64,000 nucleotides of DNA from Melioribacter sp. (GTDB lineage Bacteria; Bacteroidota; Ignavibacteria; Ignavibacteriales; Melioribacteraceae), in the NCBI GenBank assembly GCA_020723965.1, contig DYHW01000007.1:52766-116765 (forward strand), written 5' to 3'. The notes beneath the pieces are model-generated. The model was given only the letters and a program-made list of their open reading frames with translations, was not told the DNA's origin and did no database searches. Below, piece after piece: positions 1 to 7,901 of the stretch (position 1 is its first letter; each line of letters opens with the position of its first letter). A program made the position numbers and the translations under genes.

Positions 1-214
1 TTTTGATCTGTGCGGAATCCTCATTATGAATAAGTGAATAAAGATTTTCCGGGAAGTTTCTGATCTCTTCTGCAGTGTATCCTGTAATTTCTTCAACGGC
101 ATCAGAGATTAAGGTCTCGCTTTCACCATTCAGGTATTTGACCGTAAAGAAAAGATTTTTAATTCCGTTGCTAAAATGAGCGAGAACGGAAAAATCGCAA
201 TTGTTCTTTTTCAT
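1..214 (-). CDS. PAS-domain protein, cut by the window edge
   Basis: The reading frame starts at an ATG at 214 and runs off the left edge, so only about 71 N-terminal residues are visible. The visible part contains a segment of the form DAVEEITGYTAEEI followed by an LIHNEDSAQI segment, which is the usual start of a PAS sensor fold. PAS domains bind a ligand or mediate dimerisation in signalling proteins. No output domain can be seen. It lies downstream of, and in the same direction as, the response regulator and kinase at 491-3368, but a gap of 276 bases separates them, so co-transcription is uncertain. No clear Shine-Dalgarno sequence precedes the ATG. Confidence 0.6.
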   Translation of the reverse strand, partial: MKKNNCDFSVLAHFSNGIKNLFFTVKYLNGESETLISDAVEEITGYTAEEIRNFPENLYSLIHNEDSAQIK

Positions 215-328
215 CGACCGTTTTTTTTGGGTGCTGACTGATTCAAATATAATAAAATTACTTTTAATACTGCATCGATGTTTTTTTCGAACTCATTATA
301 TCAAACCTCTCTTAGGCGCGCGAACATT

Positions 329-351
329 CGGCAAGTACTCCTGGCTTGCCG
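329..351. repeat. short inverted repeat between genes
   Basis: The 7-base arms CGGCAAG (329-335) and CTTGCCG (345-351) enclose a 9-base loop. It lies in the 276-base gap 215-490, which otherwise shows no gene. There is no T-run on either side, so it is not a convincing terminator. Confidence 0.35.
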
Positions 352-490
352 GGAGAGAGATGACGAAGATATTTTTTAAATGTTTCTATATAGTGTTCCG
401 AAATGTCAGTGTCTATTACTACAACTGTAGTTTGATGAGAAGCATATAAAATCATAATTGTGGTGGGGCAATTTTCATGATGTGAAATAT

Positions 491-1858
491 TTATATATCG
501 TCTTTGCTTGTTTTAGTTGGTATTCCCAGCTCATCCATTTTCCTGTAGAGCGAAGATAAACCGATCTCAAGCGCTTTTGCAGCCCGCTCTTTATTATAAT
601 CAAATTTATTTATTATCTTCAAAATATGTTCTCGTTCAAAAATACTAAGCGCTTCTTTTAGCTGGTCGGGATAGCCGTGTTGTTCACCGCCGTGTATCTG
701 TTCTGCAAGGTCGGTTACAGATATATATTCTTTAGATGCAAAAATAATTGCTCGTTCAATAACATTTTCTAATTCTCTTACTCCACCGCGCCATTCATGA
801 GAAAGAAGAATTTTCATTGTTTCGTTATCAACTCCTAAAACTTTTTTACCCATTTCAACACTAAATTTTTCAACAAAGTGATTTACGAGCAAAGGAATAT
901 CTTCTTTGCGCTCATTAAGAGTGGGCAATTTAATTTCGACTACATTTAATCTGTAAAACAGATCTTCGCGGAACTCCCCCAATTTTGTTTTTTCGTAAAG
1001 GTCTTGATTTGTTGCAGCTATAAGACGAACATCAGTGATTACTGGTTTAACGCCGCCAACAGGAAGAAATTCCCGGTCTTCAATAGCGCGCAATAATTTT
1101 ACCTGAAGATTCAAAGGCAGTTCAGCAATTTCATCCAAGAATAAAGTGCCGCCATCGGCAACTTTGAATAAACCTTGTTTATCATCTGTAGCGCCCGTAA
1201 ATGAACCCTTTTTATGTCCGAACAATTCACTCTCAATCAAATTTTCCGAAATCGCACCGCAGTTTATTGGCAGAAATATTTTATCCTTTCTTCTGCTGTT
1301 AAAATGAATCGCTTTTGCAATCAATTCTTTTCCAGTACCGCTCTTGCCGTAAATCAATACAGTGCTATTTGTTGGAGCAACCTGAGTGACGATGTTGAAA
1401 ACTTTTTTCATCGGCTCGCTTTTACCGATAAGGTTTGTAAAACCTGGATCGAATGAAATTCTCTGCCGCAAATATTTATTTTCAGATTCAAGCTTTTTGT
1501 ATTCAGCAAGTCTCTTCACGCGAAGGATCATATCGTCAAACTCAACGGGCTTAATAAGATAATCGTAAGCTCCCTTTCTAAGCGCATCTATTGCTGTTTT
1601 AACTGATGCGTAGGCAGTCATAATAATAAAAAAAGTTTCGGGGGAGATTTTTGAAGCTGAATCAAGCAACTCCATTCCATCAAGCTTTGGCATTTTTATA
1701 TCAGTAATAACAATATCAAAAACTTGTTCTTGAATTTTTTGAAGCGCTTCTTCGCCATCGCCGGCAACTTCGGTCGAATAACCTTCTTCATCTAAAACCA
1801 TCTTTAATGAATCACGAATCGGCTTTTCATCATCAACTATCAATATTCTTGCTGTCAT
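491..1858 (-). CDS. sigma-54-dependent response regulator (NtrC/AtoC type)
   Basis: This 455-residue protein has three domains. The receiver domain spans residues 1-120, with the phospho-acceptor Asp53 in ITDIKMP. The AAA+ domain spans about 140-370, with Walker A GKSGTGKE at 171-178 and Walker B GGTLFLDE at 236-243. A Fis-type helix-turn-helix lies at about 415-450. Proteins of this family, once phosphorylated, remodel sigma-54 RNA polymerase at enhancer-dependent promoters. The sigma-54 contact loop reads GSFTGA (218-223) instead of the usual GAFTGA. The ATG at 1858 has GGAG about 7 bases upstream. The histidine kinase gene ends 10 bases upstream, so the two form a cognate pair. The target genes are not evident from this window. 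Confidence 0.93.
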   Translation of the reverse strand: MTARILIVDDEKPIRDSLKMVLDEEGYSTEVAGDGEEALQKIQEQVFDIVITDIKMPKLDGMELLDSASKISPETFFIIMTAYASVKTAIDALRKGAYDYLIKPVEFDDMILRVKRLAEYKKLESENKYLRQRISFDPGFTNLIGKSEPMKKVFNIVTQVAPTNSTVLIYGKSGTGKELIAKAIHFNSRRKDKIFLPINCGAISENLIESELFGHKKGSFTGATDDKQGLFKVADGGTLFLDEIAELPLNLQVKLLRAIEDREFLPVGGVKPVITDVRLIAATNQDLYEKTKLGEFREDLFYRLNVVEIKLPTLNERKEDIPLLVNHFVEKFSVEMGKKVLGVDNETMKILLSHEWRGGVRELENVIERAIIFASKEYISVTDLAEQIHGGEQHGYPDQLKEALSIFEREHILKIINKFDYNKERAAKALEIGLSSLYRKMDELGIPTKTSKDDI

Positions 1859-1868
1859 TTCTTCTCCG

Positions 1869-3368
1869 TTAATTATTTTCGATAGGAAGAGTTATAATAA
1901 AAGCGCTTCCTTCGTTTAGTTTACTTTTAGCTTTTATCTCTCCATTAAACCGTTTAATTATTCCGTAGCTTACCGATAGCCCAAGTCCTGTTCCTTTTCC
2001 AACATCTTTTGTTGTAAAGAATGGATCAAAAATTTTATCTAAAGTCGCTTCATCCATACCGCAGCCGTCATCAGTTATTTCTATGAAAATGTGCTTGCCA
2101 TCGAAATCAGATTTAACAGAAATTTTTCCATTTCCATCAATAGCATCCAATGCGTTGATGAGAATATTTACAAACACCTGCAGCAGTTGATCGGCTGCTA
2201 CGCGAGTTTTTGGCAAGGTCTCTTTTAACGCAGTCTCAAAATTTACTTTGCGAACTCGTTTATCATACTTAACAATTCCAATTGCAGTTTTGATTACATC
2301 TGTTATATCCTGACACGCAGTTTCATAACTAGGGGGGCGTGAGAAATCGACTAACTCCCTAACAATTTTCGTAATTCGATCAATATTTTCTTTAATGTTT
2401 ATAAGCTGCTCGCTAATGAATGCATCTTGACTTCTTCGTTGAAGAATTTGAACTAGAGATGAAATAGAAGTTAGAGGATTGCCAATTTCATGCGCTACTC
2501 CGGCAGCAAGCTGCCCGATAACAGCAAGTTTTTCCGATTGATCGATCTGTGCCTGCAAGCGTTTAAATTCCGTGCGGTCTTTGATAATTATGGAACGACC
2601 AGCGAATTCTCCGTTCTTGCTTGGAAGTTTTGTAACGCTTAAACGTACACTTATTATTTCACCAAATTTTGTTCTTCTTTCGGTTTCAAGAATTTTAGTG
2701 CCTCCCCGATAATTAACTTCCTCTTGAATTTGTTTCAGTTCGTTAAAATATTTTTCTCCTTCAGGCAAAAGCAGCGAAGAAGATTTTCCGATCACTTCTC
2801 CTTCGGTATAGCCGAAAATTTTTTCTGCGCCTTTATTCCACGCTATAAATTTCTCGTTACTATCGACCATCATTATTGCCTGGTCGGATGTATGCAAAAT
2901 ATTTTTGAGATACTGATTATTCAAATCAAGTTTGGATGCCAGGCGGTCGCGGTCGTATTCAAGCTCTTTCATCTTAGCATCTTGGTAAAGCATTCCGAAA
3001 CGCGCAAAAATTTGTTCAATTAGTTCATCTAAAAACCCAAGAAGAATAACAGGGTCTGTATTTCCCATTGCATCTTTTTCTATAAAATTAAGGATCGAAA
3101 ATCTTCCGTAGCTAAAAAGCTGGCTTACTTCGAGTAAATTAAAATTTGCACTTGAGAGAAGCGTGTACGCGTCAACCAAATATTGGTCTGCTGTTTTGTA
3201 ATTACCTGTTTCGATTACTTCAATAAATGTGTTGAGACTGCTTTCAACGAAGGTGTGGATTTGTTGTTCTGTGAGTTTGTCTTTTAAAACCGGAAATAAT
3301 TTTGCGCTCCAATTATCAGCAATATCCTTAAAATACTTTTTGAGCAGTTCGATCAATAACTTTTTCAT
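1869..3368 (-). CDS. PAS-domain sensor histidine kinase
   Basis: This 499-residue protein has an N-terminal helical region (about 1-120) that resembles the RsbR/RsbRD N-terminal domain. A coiled-coil linker follows, then a PAS domain (about 150-270). The HisKA domain carries the phospho-acceptor His293 in VAHEIGNP. The HATPase domain has an N-box near NILINALDAI, a G1 box DDGCGMD and a G2 box GKGTGLGLS. No transmembrane segment is evident, so it is probably a cytoplasmic sensor kinase, the phospho-donor for the response regulator just downstream. It is the first gene of a two-gene operon. The signal sensed is unknown. Confidence 0.92.
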   Translation of the reverse strand: MKKLLIELLKKYFKDIADNWSAKLFPVLKDKLTEQQIHTFVESSLNTFIEVIETGNYKTADQYLVDAYTLLSSANFNLLEVSQLFSYGRFSILNFIEKDAMGNTDPVILLGFLDELIEQIFARFGMLYQDAKMKELEYDRDRLASKLDLNNQYLKNILHTSDQAIMMVDSNEKFIAWNKGAEKIFGYTEGEVIGKSSSLLLPEGEKYFNELKQIQEEVNYRGGTKILETERRTKFGEIISVRLSVTKLPSKNGEFAGRSIIIKDRTEFKRLQAQIDQSEKLAVIGQLAAGVAHEIGNPLTSISSLVQILQRRSQDAFISEQLINIKENIDRITKIVRELVDFSRPPSYETACQDITDVIKTAIGIVKYDKRVRKVNFETALKETLPKTRVAADQLLQVFVNILINALDAIDGNGKISVKSDFDGKHIFIEITDDGCGMDEATLDKIFDPFFTTKDVGKGTGLGLSVSYGIIKRFNGEIKAKSKLNEGSAFIITLPIENN

Positions 3369-3595
3369 ATAGTCAATTCATAATATCATTAAAAAATGTG
3401 AAAACAAGTGTTACGGTTCGTTTCTAAATTGTGTGCAAAAATAAACAAAGCCACTTATAAGTGCTAATTCGTGAAATTTGAGGCATTGTAATGTGTAATG
3501 ATTTCGGATAAAAAATAGCTGTTCGGAACAGTAAATATATAGCTTATGTATAAGAAACAGTTTGATTATTTTTACGCAACAAGCAAGGAAATTAA

Positions 3596-5194
3596 ATGAA
3601 AAAATATTTTATCGTTTTTGTGATCGCGACTATTACATCATCAATTTTATCCGCCGAAGAGATTGTTGTTAACCCATCCCTCTCGAATGTAAAAGTTTTT
3701 TTGAGAGGAGCCGAGTTGAATTATGTAACAAAAGTTAAAGTAGAAAAAGGGGTAAATGATATAGTTTTTACGGGATTAGCATCGAATATTGAACGCAACA
3801 GTATCAACATTTCCGCAAAAGGAGATGCTGTAATTATTGCGGTCGTTCAAAGATTTGATTATCTGATGCCTCCGTTAAAAACTAAGCAGATAAAAATGTT
3901 AGAAGATTCTCTCGAAGCGCAAAATAAGGCGACTGCATTTATTCAAAATGATATTGATGTGTTGAAAGCAGAAGTTGATCTTATTCTTGCGAACAAAAAT
4001 ATTGGTAACGAAAAAATAGGCGTGAGCATTATTGAGCTGCAAAGAATGGGGGAATACTACCGCAAACGGCTTACTGAAATCAAAAATAAAATTTTTGAAC
4101 TCACTTTAAGCGCAAAAAAAATACAAAAAGATATTGAACGTATTCAGAATCAATTGAAAGAACTCAACAATCAACTCAACAAATCTACTAATGAAATCGT
4201 TGTAACGGTTTCAACAAAATCAGCCGGTATCTTAGAAACTAATTTATCGTATTTAATTTACGATGCCGGATGGCAGCCGTTGTATGATGTTCGTGCTGAT
4301 AAATTAAATTCGCCAGTACAGCTTGTCTATAAAGCGGATGTTAGACAAAATAGCGGTTTGGATTGGAATGATGTGCAAATTGTTCTCTCGACAAGAACTC
4401 CTGTTGCAAACAATTACAAGCCAGAACTTAATACTTGGTTTATAGATTTTGCGCGACCAATCTTGTACCGTGAAATGAAATTAGGTGCGGCAAAATCTAT
4501 TGCCAACGACGCCGCGCAGGCGCTTTCTGATCAAGACGCCGCTCCTTCTGAAACAATGGCAGATTATTTTGATATGAACGAAAAACAACTTTCAGTTGAA
4601 TTTACTCCTCAACTAAAATATTCTATCCCATCAGATAACAAACCTCATTCTGTGTCTTTGCAAGAATTTTCTCTTTCTGCAAATTATGAATACTTTGCTG
4701 CGCCGAAACTTGATAACAATGCATTTCTAATTGCGCGGTTAACAGATTGGACTGATTATAATTTGCTGCCTGGTCAAGCGAACATCTATTTTGAAAATTC
4801 TTACGTCGGGCAGTCAACAATCAATCCTTACACAACAAAAGATACGCTGGCAATATCTTTTGGGCGTGATCAAAATATTTCTGTTTCTCGCAGTCTCTTA
4901 AAAGATTTTTCAGAAGATAAATTCTTAAGCGGCAATGTTGAAAGAACATATACGTTCGAGATCAAAATTAAAAACAACAAAAAAATTTCCGCCAAGATCT
5001 TAGTTGAAGATCAAATACCAATTTCTAAAAATGAAGATATTGTTGTAAAGCTGAAAGAATCTTCCGGCGCAATTTACGATTCCGAGAGCGGTAAACTTAA
5101 ATGGATTGTTGATGTTGATGGAGGGAAATCTGTTGTGAGGAAATTGGTTTATTCTGTGAAATATCCGAAGGATAAACAGGTGCAAGGATTGTAA
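3596..5194 (+). CDS. DUF4139 / mucoidy-inhibitor MuiA-type protein
   Basis: This 532-residue protein begins with a probable Sec signal peptide (MKKYFIVFVIATITSSILSA). An N-terminal beta-rich segment (about 22-90) resembles DUF4140. A long coiled coil follows (about 100-205). A DUF4139 beta domain fills the rest, starting near SYLIYDAGWQPLYDVRA. Family members are secreted or envelope-associated and have no established biochemical role. The gene stands alone, with 227 bases upstream and divergent from the histidine kinase. The region between 3369 and 3595 is A+T-rich and must hold promoters for both directions, but none was recognised with confidence. Confidence 0.8.
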   Translation: MKKYFIVFVIATITSSILSAEEIVVNPSLSNVKVFLRGAELNYVTKVKVEKGVNDIVFTGLASNIERNSINISAKGDAVIIAVVQRFDYLMPPLKTKQIKMLEDSLEAQNKATAFIQNDIDVLKAEVDLILANKNIGNEKIGVSIIELQRMGEYYRKRLTEIKNKIFELTLSAKKIQKDIERIQNQLKELNNQLNKSTNEIVVTVSTKSAGILETNLSYLIYDAGWQPLYDVRADKLNSPVQLVYKADVRQNSGLDWNDVQIVLSTRTPVANNYKPELNTWFIDFARPILYREMKLGAAKSIANDAAQALSDQDAAPSETMADYFDMNEKQLSVEFTPQLKYSIPSDNKPHSVSLQEFSLSANYEYFAAPKLDNNAFLIARLTDWTDYNLLPGQANIYFENSYVGQSTINPYTTKDTLAISFGRDQNISVSRSLLKDFSEDKFLSGNVERTYTFEIKIKNNKKISAKILVEDQIPISKNEDIVVKLKESSGAIYDSESGKLKWIVDVDGGKSVVRKLVYSVKYPKDKQVQGL

Positions 5195-5493
5195 AATTGT
5201 TCATCGCCTTACGCAAAGATTTCAGACTTTGCGGATTTTGCTTTATTCTTAGAACGCTTTGCGTGAGAAAAGAAAGCAATTTCCCGAAGTCCGTAGAATC
5301 TGTGGAGATCGTTCCGACACGTAGAGATTGCAATGAAATCGCAAACATGCCTGTCATGTAGATTATACGTTGTCAGATGTGGACGCAAAGGGATTAACAT
5401 CAAAAATTATTTTCATGCGAAGGCGAGATTGTTAATCAAATTTTGTAAGGGTACAACTTGAGGAGCTCCTGCATAATAGTTCGTCAAAAAAAA
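5195..5493. other. 299-base gap with degenerate repeat fragments
   Basis: No gene with family resemblance is visible. The DNA contains several CTTTGCG/CGCAAAG words between 5203 and 5270 and a perfect 10-base palindrome, AGGAGCTCCT, at 5461-5470. Similar CGCAAAG-containing scraps occur after the sugar operon promoter region (about 13330-13370) and after rnfC (15089-15130). They look like remnants of a dispersed intergenic repeat. Confidence 0.35.
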
Positions 5494-6381
5494 TTACACT
5501 ATAATGTTTGATTTTACTCTTCTAAGTTTTTCAATATTCTTGTATTCGCTTTTGTAAATTTTTTTAATTCCATCGCCAAGGGCTTTTTCAATATCGCGTA
5601 TATCTTGAACTAATTTCAGCATTCCATTTATTTCAACAGATGCAGCTTGGTCGGTTCCCCACATAGCGCGGTCAAGTGTAATATGCCTTTCAACAAAAGC
5701 TGCCCCGAGCGCAACTGCGGCAAGTGTTGGAGCTAGCCCTGTCTCGTGTCCAGAATAGCCAATCGGAAGGGAGGGAAATTTTTCTTTGTATGTATGAATT
5801 ACTCGTATGTTGAGTTCCTCAACATTGCATGGATAGTTTGAAGTAGATTGAGCGATCATCAAATTTTCTGTGCCAAGAATTCGCACAGCTTCTTCAACAT
5901 CTTCCATAGCTGACATTCCGGTTGAGAGAATTACAGGTCTTCCGGTTGCTTTAATTTTTCTTAAAAAATTATGATCTGTCAATGATGCCGAAGCAATTTT
6001 GTACATAACCGGTTTAAATTTTTCTATAAAATAGAGCGCTTCTTCGTCCCATGCCGATGCAAACCAATCAATCCCTTTTTGTCTGCAGTAATCGTCAATT
6101 TCCAGATACTCTTCAAAACCAAATTCTACTTTACGGCGGTATTCAATGTAAGAAATTCTTCCCCATGGCGTGTTGCGTTCAATATCCCATTGATCTTTGG
6201 GAACACAAAGTTCGGGAGTTCTCTTTTGAAATTTAACAGCATCGCAGCATGCAAAGACTGCTCCGTCAATTAGTTTTTTTACGAGTTCGATTGAACCATT
6301 ATGATTGATTCCAATTTCGGCAATAATGTAAACCGGTTCGCCTTCACCAACTAATTTTTTCCCCACTTTAATTTTTCTCAT
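5494..6381 (-). CDS. NeuB-family nonulosonate synthase
   Basis: This 295-residue protein carries the NeuB TIM-barrel signatures: IIAEIGINHNG near residues 19-29, VKFQKR near 48, LSTGMS near 150 and IGYSGHE near 203. NeuB enzymes condense phosphoenolpyruvate with an amino-sugar (or its phosphate) to make 9-carbon 2-keto-3-deoxy acids. The protein stops about 50 residues short of usual NeuB enzymes. It lacks the C-terminal antifreeze-like SAF domain that normally covers the partner active site. It is the last gene of the leftward sugar operon, and its start overlaps the stop of the phosphatase gene by one base (TAATG). The actual substrate is unknown. Confidence 0.85.
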   Translation of the reverse strand: MRKIKVGKKLVGEGEPVYIIAEIGINHNGSIELVKKLIDGAVFACCDAVKFQKRTPELCVPKDQWDIERNTPWGRISYIEYRRKVEFGFEEYLEIDDYCRQKGIDWFASAWDEEALYFIEKFKPVMYKIASASLTDHNFLRKIKATGRPVILSTGMSAMEDVEEAVRILGTENLMIAQSTSNYPCNVEELNIRVIHTYKEKFPSLPIGYSGHETGLAPTLAAVALGAAFVERHITLDRAMWGTDQAASVEINGMLKLVQDIRDIEKALGDGIKKIYKSEYKNIEKLRRVKSNIIV

Positions 6382-6926
6382 TAACGTCCCTTCTCTTTTT
6401 TATTCATCTTAGCTTCAATTATAAGTTCCGCAAAGTCGCGGAAAGCGCCGTAACCTGCTCTGTTTTCAAGAATAACATCAGCAACGTTCTTGGCAAATTT
6501 TGTTGCATCACTCGGACAGGCGGCTAATCCTGCAGCTTTCATTATTTCGATATCGTTAGTATCGTCTCCTATGAATGCAACTTCTTCTGCAATTAAATTT
6601 TTTCTTGAAAGAATTTCTTCAAAAGTTTTTTCTTTTTCAAAAATGCCGAGATGAAGTTCATCTATTTTTAATTTTTGAGCCCGGCTTTTAACAATCAACG
6701 AATTTTCACGAGTGAGGATACCTGTTTCTACATCAACTAATTCGCGTAAACGTTCGACGCCCATTCCATCGCGGATTGAAAACCGCTTCATCTCTTCACC
6801 TTTAGCCGAGTAGTAAACGCCGGTGTCAGTCAGAACGCCGTCAACATCAGTAAGCAATAATTTTATTTTAGATGCACGTTTCAGAAGTTGGTTCTTATTC
6901 ATTTTTTTTTTCATAGAAAAAGCCAT
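6381..6926 (-). CDS. KdsC-like HAD phosphatase
   Basis: This 181-residue protein is a C0-type HAD phosphatase without a cap domain. It shows the DVDGVLTD nucleophile loop (near residues 27-34), an ILTREN motif II region and the GDDTNDIEIM motif. Relatives include KDO-8-phosphate phosphatase and the N-acylneuraminate-9-phosphatase domain. Lying directly upstream of the NeuB-like synthase, it most likely dephosphorylates the condensed keto-sugar phosphate. Internal ATGs at codons 5 and 9 are alternative starts; no Shine-Dalgarno sequence decides between them. The upstream leader is a purine-rich transcript segment described separately. Confidence 0.85.
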   Translation of the reverse strand: MAFSMKKKMNKNQLLKRASKIKLLLTDVDGVLTDTGVYYSAKGEEMKRFSIRDGMGVERLRELVDVETGILTRENSLIVKSRAQKLKIDELHLGIFEKEKTFEEILSRKNLIAEEVAFIGDDTNDIEIMKAAGLAACPSDATKFAKNVADVILENRAGYGAFRDFAELIIEAKMNKKEKGR

Positions 6927-6949
6927 TCATTTATTTTAAGGATCTTTGA

Positions 6950-7023
6950 TTTTTCTTCTTTTCTTTATTCCCTTTTTCTTCATTCCTTTTTTTCTTCTTT
7001 CCTTCATTCCTTTTTTCCTTTCC
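6950..7023. repeat. homopyrimidine/homopurine tract
   Basis: The + strand is almost only C and T for about 74 bases, with three isolated A residues. It contains two direct copies of TTCATTCCTTTTTT (from 6979 and from 7003). On the operon transcript (minus strand) it is a purine run containing repeated AAGGAATG words that mimic ribosome binding sites. It lies between the SDR stop and the phosphatase start. Its role is unknown. It may be slippage-grown filler, a triplex-prone tract or a translation-tuning leader. Confidence 0.6.
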
Positions 7024-7827
7024 TCACCAACACGTCCAGCCGCCATCAACAATTAAGTTAGAGCCGGTCATGTAACTTGATGCATCGCTCGCAAGAAAGA
7101 TTAGCGCGCCTTTGTAATCATTCGGCTTAGCCATTCTTCCAAGCGGAGTTTTATAAGAATATTTTTTCATAAAGAATTCATCTTGATTATTTTCTACTCC
7201 GCCTGGGGTTAGCGCGTTAACCCGCACGCCATCTTTTCCCCAATAAGTGGCAAGATATTTTGTAAACATAATTACAGCGGCTTTTGTAGCCGAGTACGCC
7301 GGCGGTTTGAAGAATGATTGCGTTCCATCTTCTTTGATATAAAGCGATTGATCCGGCGCAGTAATTCCGTAAGTTGACGCAATATTTATAATGCTTCCGC
7401 TTTTCTGTTTGGCCATAACTGCTCCCAAAATTTGAGAACACAAAAACACTCCGGTCAAATTAACATCAATGGATCTTTGCCAGAGTTCGAGCGGATAATT
7501 TTCAAACTTAGATTGCTCGCTTGCTGCTTTTGGGTTTTCAAACATATCATTTATAGCTGCATTGTTGACGAGAATGTCAATGTACCCGAACTTTTCAAGA
7601 ACTTTATCGCGCAAATTCTTTATTGAAACCGGATTTGTAACGTCAAGTCCGGCGCCAATCGATTCTGTTAAAAAAGATTTTGCAAACTCAACACACTTCG
7701 ATTCATCTAAATCCGCAACTATAACATTTGCACCGGCTTCGCTTAATCCTTTGCAATGTTCTTGACCGAGCAATCCAAGTGCGCCCGTTACAATTGCTGT
7801 TTTGTTTTTTAATGAAAACAGTTCCAT
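7024..7827 (-). CDS. short-chain dehydrogenase/reductase of the sugar operon
   Basis: This classical SDR of about 267 residues has a Rossmann nucleotide motif (TGALGLLG near the N-terminus), an NNAA motif, a catalytic Ser in NIAST and an active-site YSATK. It should oxidise or reduce a carbonyl of a sugar intermediate with NAD(P). I place the start at the ATG at 7827 because AAGGAG lies 8 bases upstream. The GTG at 7836, which would add three residues, overlaps that ribosome binding site. The gene lies between the aminotransferase and phosphatase genes, consistent with keto-sugar formation for transamination. The exact substrate is unknown. Confidence 0.88.
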   Translation of the reverse strand: MELFSLKNKTAIVTGALGLLGQEHCKGLSEAGANVIVADLDESKCVEFAKSFLTESIGAGLDVTNPVSIKNLRDKVLEKFGYIDILVNNAAINDMFENPKAASEQSKFENYPLELWQRSIDVNLTGVFLCSQILGAVMAKQKSGSIINIASTYGITAPDQSLYIKEDGTQSFFKPPAYSATKAAVIMFTKYLATYWGKDGVRVNALTPGGVENNQDEFFMKKYSYKTPLGRMAKPNDYKGALIFLASDASSYMTGSNLIVDGGWTCW

Positions 7828-7843
7828 ACAGCCCACTCCTTAA

Positions 7844-7901
7844 TCCTCTCCCAAAGGGAGAGGAGATTTTAATTTAAAACCCTCTCCCTTTGGGAGAGGG
7901 C
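7844..7901. repeat. two copies of a CTCTCCC-AAA-GGGAGAG palindrome
   Basis: One palindrome is at 7844-7862 and a second, longer one at 7881-7901, separated by an A+T-rich 18-base stretch. The second copy lies inside the end of the aminotransferase gene and encodes its last residues (PSPKGRG). The pair may fold as two hairpins in the intergenic mRNA between the aminotransferase and SDR genes. Confidence 0.75.

Noticed and set aside
201..449. 82-codon open frame on the + strand
   Set aside because: It overlaps the start of the PAS gene on the other strand, has Phe/Tyr-rich random composition and no family match.
5097..5403. Two minus-strand frames of 86 and 64 codons in and after the DUF4139 gene
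   Set aside because: They are shadows of the real gene and of degenerate intergenic repeats, with no start signals.
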